A stretch of DNA of 36,726 nt from Bacteroidota bacterium (GTDB lineage Bacteria > Bacteroidota > Bacteroidia > Flavobacteriales > Flavobacteriaceae). The stretch lies in the NCBI GenBank assembly GCA_021793375.1, contig JAJYSY010000019.1:1-36726 (forward strand). Direction: 5' to 3'. The notes beneath the pieces were generated by a model. That model was not told where the DNA came from. It did no database searches and was given only the letters and a program-made list of their open reading frames with translations. How positions within the stretch are numbered: the stretch's first letter is position 1; each line of letters opens with the position of its first letter. This document shows, one piece after another, positions 32,757-36,726 of this stretch. A program made the translations under genes and the position numbers.

Positions 32757-33704
32757 TTATTTCTGTGCTGCAATTCCTTTGAGCATAAGTTTTGTAATAT
32801 CTTCTAAATTATATTTTAATTTCCAACCCCAATCTTCTTGGGCTTGTTTATCATCTATACTCGACGGCCAACTATCTGCAATGGCTTGACGAAAATCGGG
32901 AGCATAATCAATTTTAAAATCCGGAATTTCTTTTCTGATGTATTCTGCCAATTCTTTTGGGGTAAAACTTACTCCTGCCAAATTGTATGAAGAACGAACT
33001 TTTATGTTTTCTTCCGGAGCTTCCATCAAAGCTATAGTTGCTCTGATGGCATCTTCCATATACATCATTGGCAAACCTGTGTTTTCACTTAAAAAACAAG
33101 TGTATTTTTTATCTTTTAGAGCTTCATGAAAAATCTCAATTGCATAATCTGTGGTTCCTCCTCCCGGTGGAGTTTTATAACTGATCAATCCCGGATAGCG
33201 AATACTTCTTACATCTACACCATATCTTTGATGATAGTATTTACACCAACGCTCTCCGGCCAATTTGCTAATTCCATAAACCGTGGTAGGATCCATCAAG
33301 GTTTTTTGGGGTGTATTTTCTTGTGGTGTATTCGGTCCGAAAGCAGCAATACTGGAAGGCCAATATACTTTAGCAATTTTCTTTTCTTTTGCTAAGTTTA
33401 GAATATTAAAAAGAGAATTCATATTTAATTCCCAAGCTTTCATCGGATTTTTTTCTGCTGTTGCACTAAGCATTGCGGCTAATAAATAGACTTCTTCTAC
33501 TTCATATTTTGCTATGATTTTTTCTATTGCCGTTAAATCTTGTGCATCCAAAATTTCAAAAGGTCCGGAAGACATTAAATCTTCTTTTCCTTCTCTTATA
33601 TCACTGGCAATAATATTTTCATTCCCATGTTTTTCACGCAAAGCCAAGGTCAATTCTGTTCCGATTTGCCCACAAGCTCCGATGATTAATATTTTATTTG
33701 GCAT
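32757..33704 (-). CDS. L-threonine 3-dehydrogenase, extended-SDR type
   Basis: The enzyme oxidises threonine to 2-amino-3-ketobutyrate with NAD+. The 315-residue protein is an extended short-chain dehydrogenase, resembling the SDR-type threonine dehydrogenases of Flavobacterium and vertebrates. The Rossmann motif GACGQIG is at 9-15, the catalytic serine region is WPSSIAAFG (115-123), and Y143 and K147 form YGISK. RSIRYPGLISY and GGGTTDYA follow, typical of TDH. The frame extends 24 residues upstream to an ATG at 33776, but the Rossmann fold starts at the ATG at 33704, so that start is chosen. UDP-sugar epimerase is the main alternative, less likely given PGGGTTDYAIEIFHEAL. Confidence 0.88.
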   Translation of the reverse strand: MPNKILIIGACGQIGTELTLALREKHGNENIIASDIREGKEDLMSSGPFEILDAQDLTAIEKIIAKYEVEEVYLLAAMLSATAEKNPMKAWELNMNSLFNILNLAKEKKIAKVYWPSSIAAFGPNTPQENTPQKTLMDPTTVYGISKLAGERWCKYYHQRYGVDVRSIRYPGLISYKTPPGGGTTDYAIEIFHEALKDKKYTCFLSENTGLPMMYMEDAIRATIALMEAPEENIKVRSSYNLAGVSFTPKELAEYIRKEIPDFKIDYAPDFRQAIADSWPSSIDDKQAQEDWGWKLKYNLEDITKLMLKGIAAQK

Positions 33705-33810
33705 TCTTTTAAATTTATTTATTTTTCGGTCCCAAAATAATGATAATTGAGCAAATAGATAAGTATAAAATCCCATTTAATTCATGTAACTTTCGTCTTT
33801 AAACTTTTTT

Positions 33811-34389
33811 ATGCAATACTTAAGATTTTTTTTAAAAACTTTATTAGGATTATGCACACTTCTATTCTTATATAGTTGTGATAATTCTGACACAAAGACA
33901 GAGAAAAACACTTCTTACTTTGAAGAAAACCAAGCAGCTTTTTCAAAAAAAATAGATTTGAAAAATAAGCCTACTGTAGAATTATCTGCTGATGCAGAAA
34001 AAACTGTTGCAGATTGGCATAAATTTATTTACGCCAATTCAGAAATTGAAAAAATCAAAGATGCTTCATTACAAAATTTTATCAGCAATGCCGATAATAT
34101 AATCGATGTTATCACTGATTTAGATAGCATCCCTAAAGATTTTAATACTCCTCCAATCAATAGCAGAATAAATGTGTTAATCACTAAAGCTAAAGTTTTG
34201 GAACAAGATATAGAACGTCCGAATTTAACTCCGGAAATGGCCAATGAAAATGCTTCTGATATTTATACTGCTTTTCAAAACTTGAAAATTCAAATCAATG
34301 AAGTCTTTTTACGAAAAATAGAAGATTTAAATTTTGATATAGATGCACATCAAGACAGTATTCAAAAGTCAAAAAACAGAAATCGATAA
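33811..34389 (+). CDS. Small lipoprotein of unknown function
   Basis: I do not recognise a family. The 192-residue protein has a lipoprotein signal (LLFLYSC, lipid cysteine C23), then a polar Asp/Lys/Thr linker and an all-helical body with stretches such as LSADAEKTVADWHKFIYANSEIEKI (split by a turn), LQNFISNADNIIDVITDLD and MANENASDIYTAFQNLKIQINEVFL. It is likely a coiled-coil envelope protein. The gene lies 137 bases ahead of the M13 peptidase gene on the same strand, and the gap shows no terminator and only an imperfect box (TAAATTTC at 34491-34498). It is close to the SDR gene (107 bases from its ATG), in a divergent layout. Confidence 0.75.
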   Translation: MQYLRFFLKTLLGLCTLLFLYSCDNSDTKTEKNTSYFEENQAAFSKKIDLKNKPTVELSADAEKTVADWHKFIYANSEIEKIKDASLQNFISNADNIIDVITDLDSIPKDFNTPPINSRINVLITKAKVLEQDIERPNLTPEMANENASDIYTAFQNLKIQINEVFLRKIEDLNFDIDAHQDSIQKSKNRNR

Positions 34390-34526
34390 ATTTTCTTCCA
34401 AAAAAACATTTTTTCTCTTCAAAGTCTTCTCTTTCAGCGGTAAATTCTAAAACTTCACAGCTTTTCATTTTTAGTTAGGAAAAACTTATTTAAATTTCAG
34501 CGTTTAAACAAAAACAACTAATTTCT

Positions 34527-36605
34527 ATGAAGATTTACTCTAAGGCTATCTTGGGTATTGCTGCATCGACACTTTTGTTTTTTTCTTGTCAAGAAAACAA
34601 AGGTTCAAAAAGTGATAACAAAGAAGCTAAAACAGAAGAAAATCACGGTATAGACTTACATTATATGGATACCACCGTGAGTCCAAAACAAGATTTTTAT
34701 CATTATGTAAATGGTACCTGGATGAAGGAAACTGAAATTCCGGGAGACCGTAGTTCTTGGGGAAGTTTTATGGCTTTGCGTAAAAGCACAGACGACAATG
34801 TTTTAAACATGTTGAATGAAGCCATTGACAACAATGAATTTAAAGCCGGAACAGATCAGTCAAAAGCGGTTTATCTTTATAAATCTCAATTGGACAGCAC
34901 TGCTCGTAATGAAGCTGGTTTTGACCCCATAAAACCGGTGATGGCCAAAATTGATGAAATTTCAGATTTATCAAGCCTTAAGAAAACACTTTCTGAAAAT
35001 CCTATTGAAATCAGTAATCCTTTTTATGGAATTTACGCTTCTGCAAAATTAGAAGAAAGTTCTATGAACGGTGCTTATTTATCTCCGGGAGGTTTAGGTT
35101 TACCTGATCGTGATTATTATACAAACGACAGTGAAGACGCTAAAAAAGTACGCGAACAATATGTAGATCACATCACCAGAATGTTTAAATATTGGGGAGA
35201 TGAAGAAGATAAAGCCAGAGATAAAGCTGAACGTATTTTGGCTTTAGAAACTACTTTAGCTGAACCTCGTTTAACAAAAGAGGAGTCTCGAAATGTTACC
35301 AAATTAAACAATCCGCGTTCTATTGAAGAGTTAGCAAAACTTACTCCTGAAATAAACTGGAAACAAGTAATTAAAGATCTTCCTGTTAAAAAAGATATTG
35401 ACACCATTAATGTAAGTCAATTAAAATATACTGAAGCTTTAAATACTATTTTAACGGAAACAGATATTGAAGATTTAAAACTTTTAATAAGCTGGCAAAC
35501 GCTTAATAGTGCTGCAAGTCAATTGACTACAGAATTAGAAAAAGCAAATTGGGAGTTTTACAGCAAAACTTTAAATGGAGTTCCACAACAAAGACCAGCT
35601 GAAGAAAGAGCTTTAGCAAGAGTTAATGGAACAGTTGGAGAAGCTTTAGGACAGATTTATGTAGAGAAATATTTCCCTCCTGAAGCAAAAGAAACTGCCG
35701 AAACAATGGTAGAAAATGTTATGGAAGTCTATAAAGATCGCATTGCGAATTTAGATTGGATGACAGAAGATACCAAAGAAAAAGCCATTGAAAAAGTAAA
35801 TGCCATGACGGTAAAAATCGGATATCCAGATAAATGGAAAGATTATTCCAACATGGAAATTGCAGAAGGAAATTCTTACTATGACAATCTAAAAGCTGCT
35901 TCAGCTTGGAGATATGAAGATAATTTATCAAGAATTAATGAACCGGTAGATACTACTGAATGGCATATGAGCCCACAAACTGTAAATGCTTATTTCAATC
36001 CTTCTCAAAACGAGATTGTTTTCCCTGCAGCTATTTTACAACCTCCTTTCTTTGATTACAAAGCTGATGCTGCTGTAAACTTTGGAGGAATCGGTGCGGT
36101 AATTGGTCATGAAATTTCTCATGCTTTTGATGACAGTGGAGCACGTTTTGACGCACAAGGAAATGTGAACAATTGGTGGACAGAAGAAGATCTTGAGCAT
36201 TTTGAAGAATTAACCGGAAAACTAATTGATTTTTATGACAATGTAGAGGTAGAAGAAGGTTTACACTTAAACGGAGAGTTTACTGCCGGAGAAAATGCTG
36301 CTGACCTTGGTGGAGTAACTGCTGCATATCACGGTTTACAACGTTTTTATGAAACCAATGAAAAGCCTGAGGAAATCGATGGTTTTACACAAGAACAAAG
36401 ATTCTTTATGTCTTGGGCAACAGTTTGGAGAAATAAAACTCGTGCAGAAGCTTTACGTACGCAGATAAAAAATGACCCGCATTCACCGGGACTTTATCGT
36501 GCTTATTTGCCACTGCAAAATGTTGATGAGTTTTATAAAGCTTTCAATATTGAAGAAGGAGATGAAATGTATATTGCTCCGGAAGAAAGAGTCAAAATTT
36601 GGTAA
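34527..36605 (+). CDS. M13 family metallopeptidase (PepO/neprilysin-like) lipoprotein
   Basis: The 692-residue protein has a lipoprotein signal (LLFFSC, lipid cysteine C21) and is a full-length neprilysin-family zinc peptidase. The N-terminal M13_N domain (about 45-440) begins at DFYHYVNGTWM. The C-terminal catalytic domain shows NAYFNPSQNEIVFPAAIL, the zinc motif HEISH (H528, E529, H532), the third ligand E589 in ENAADLGG (589-596), and the final RVKIW. It should cleave oligopeptides on the periplasmic side or at the cell surface, upstream of uptake and PepT. The signal peptide cysteine is the only departure from the plain secreted form. A hairpin terminator lies 31 bases past the stop. Confidence 0.96.
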   Translation: MKIYSKAILGIAASTLLFFSCQENKGSKSDNKEAKTEENHGIDLHYMDTTVSPKQDFYHYVNGTWMKETEIPGDRSSWGSFMALRKSTDDNVLNMLNEAIDNNEFKAGTDQSKAVYLYKSQLDSTARNEAGFDPIKPVMAKIDEISDLSSLKKTLSENPIEISNPFYGIYASAKLEESSMNGAYLSPGGLGLPDRDYYTNDSEDAKKVREQYVDHITRMFKYWGDEEDKARDKAERILALETTLAEPRLTKEESRNVTKLNNPRSIEELAKLTPEINWKQVIKDLPVKKDIDTINVSQLKYTEALNTILTETDIEDLKLLISWQTLNSAASQLTTELEKANWEFYSKTLNGVPQQRPAEERALARVNGTVGEALGQIYVEKYFPPEAKETAETMVENVMEVYKDRIANLDWMTEDTKEKAIEKVNAMTVKIGYPDKWKDYSNMEIAEGNSYYDNLKAASAWRYEDNLSRINEPVDTTEWHMSPQTVNAYFNPSQNEIVFPAAILQPPFFDYKADAAVNFGGIGAVIGHEISHAFDDSGARFDAQGNVNNWWTEEDLEHFEELTGKLIDFYDNVEVEEGLHLNGEFTAGENAADLGGVTAAYHGLQRFYETNEKPEEIDGFTQEQRFFMSWATVWRNKTRAEALRTQIKNDPHSPGLYRAYLPLQNVDEFYKAFNIEEGDEMYIAPEERVKIW

Positions 36606-36635
36606 GTTTTCTTATCGATTAATTATAGAAAAGAA

Positions 36636-36666
36636 GCCGTCTCATTATCCGATGAGGCGGTTTTTT
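36636..36666 (+). terminator. Terminator of the M13 peptidase gene
   Basis: GCCGTCTCAT (36636-36645) pairs with ATGAGGCGGT (36652-36661) around TATCCG, with two G-U pairs, followed by six T residues. The last 60 bases of the window show no gene; an imperfect TCGTTTTG box at 36708-36715 may serve the next gene. Confidence 0.8.
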
Positions 36667-36726
36667 CGTGTTTGTTCTTTTTTAAAGGTTTGAGAGATTA
36701 AAATTCCTCGTTTTGCAAAAAATGAT

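Noticed and set aside
33705..33776. Longer start of the SDR gene at ATG 33776
   Set aside because: The added 24 residues precede the Rossmann motif and have no counterpart expected in the family.
36472..36693. 73-codon plus frame at the end of the peptidase gene
   Set aside because: It overlaps the well-supported M13 C-terminus and runs through its terminator.
1..36726. CRISPR arrays, insertion sequences, prophage or rRNA
   Set aside because: No regularly spaced repeats, transposase or integrase frames, or rRNA sequence were seen.

Overview
The window looks like ordinary chromosome of a low-GC member of the Bacteroidota, most likely a Flavobacteriaceae. The supporting signs are many promoter boxes of the Bacteroidota form TAnnTTTG, starts that almost never carry a Shine-Dalgarno sequence, an extended NusB of about 310 residues, a PUR-alpha-like DUF3276 protein, a eukaryote/archaea-like ProS, OmpP1/FadL-type barrels, and many MKK...C lipoproteins. 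I see no phage genes, transposases, CRISPR array, rRNA or plasmid functions. The longest gene-free stretch is about 260 bases.

Layout from left to right. Bases 1-2803 hold the tail of an upstream gene, a class III aminotransferase and a TPR protein (+). A minus-strand pair, pyrD then an HMG-CoA lyase, abuts the TPR gene with one base between the stops. pepT (+) follows and converges with nusB-DUF1573-yajC (-). Next come an ABC exporter and a DUF3276 gene (+), then a low-complexity lipoprotein and a FadL-like barrel (-). proS, tRNA-Glu(UUC), rpsT and a large lipoprotein follow (+). An SF2 helicase (-) diverges from a small acidic protein (+). A beta-barrel and a PduO-type adenosyltransferase (-) diverge from a K+/H+ antiporter (+). 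A four-gene minus unit runs phosphoglucomutase, MsbA-like ABC exporter, and a YeeE/YedE-type transporter split over two genes. A plus-strand run has an alpha/beta hydrolase lipoprotein, a CynX-type MFS permease, a uracil-DNA-glycosylase-superfamily protein and an aldehyde dehydrogenase. It converges with an SDR threonine dehydrogenase (-). The window ends with a small lipoprotein and an M13 metallopeptidase (+).

Taken together the genes suit a heterotroph using peptides and amino acids: PepT and an M13 protease for peptides, and HMG-CoA lyase, threonine dehydrogenase, an aminotransferase and a semialdehyde-type dehydrogenase for amino-acid carbon. Housekeeping functions are translation (proS, tRNA-Glu, rpsT), transcription (nusB), secretion (yajC), pyrimidine synthesis (pyrD) and envelope transport. 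Most transcription units are closed by symmetric A-stem-T hairpins that can work on both strands.

I found no convincing undescribed multi-gene system. The items most worth a second look are the Tyr/Gly and Arg/Asn/Ser-rich lipoprotein at 12214-13587, the 819-residue lipoprotein at 15797 with an ATGA-overlapping upstream ORF, the strong Shine-Dalgarno of the helicase gene, the Asp-for-Glu change in the first ABC exporter, the split YeeE/YedE pair in an exporter operon, and the overlap of the proS terminator with the tRNA-Glu promoter. Start codons were moved from the longest ORF for pyrD, proS, the 20067 gene, the YeeE-like gene and the SDR gene; reasons are given in each entry.
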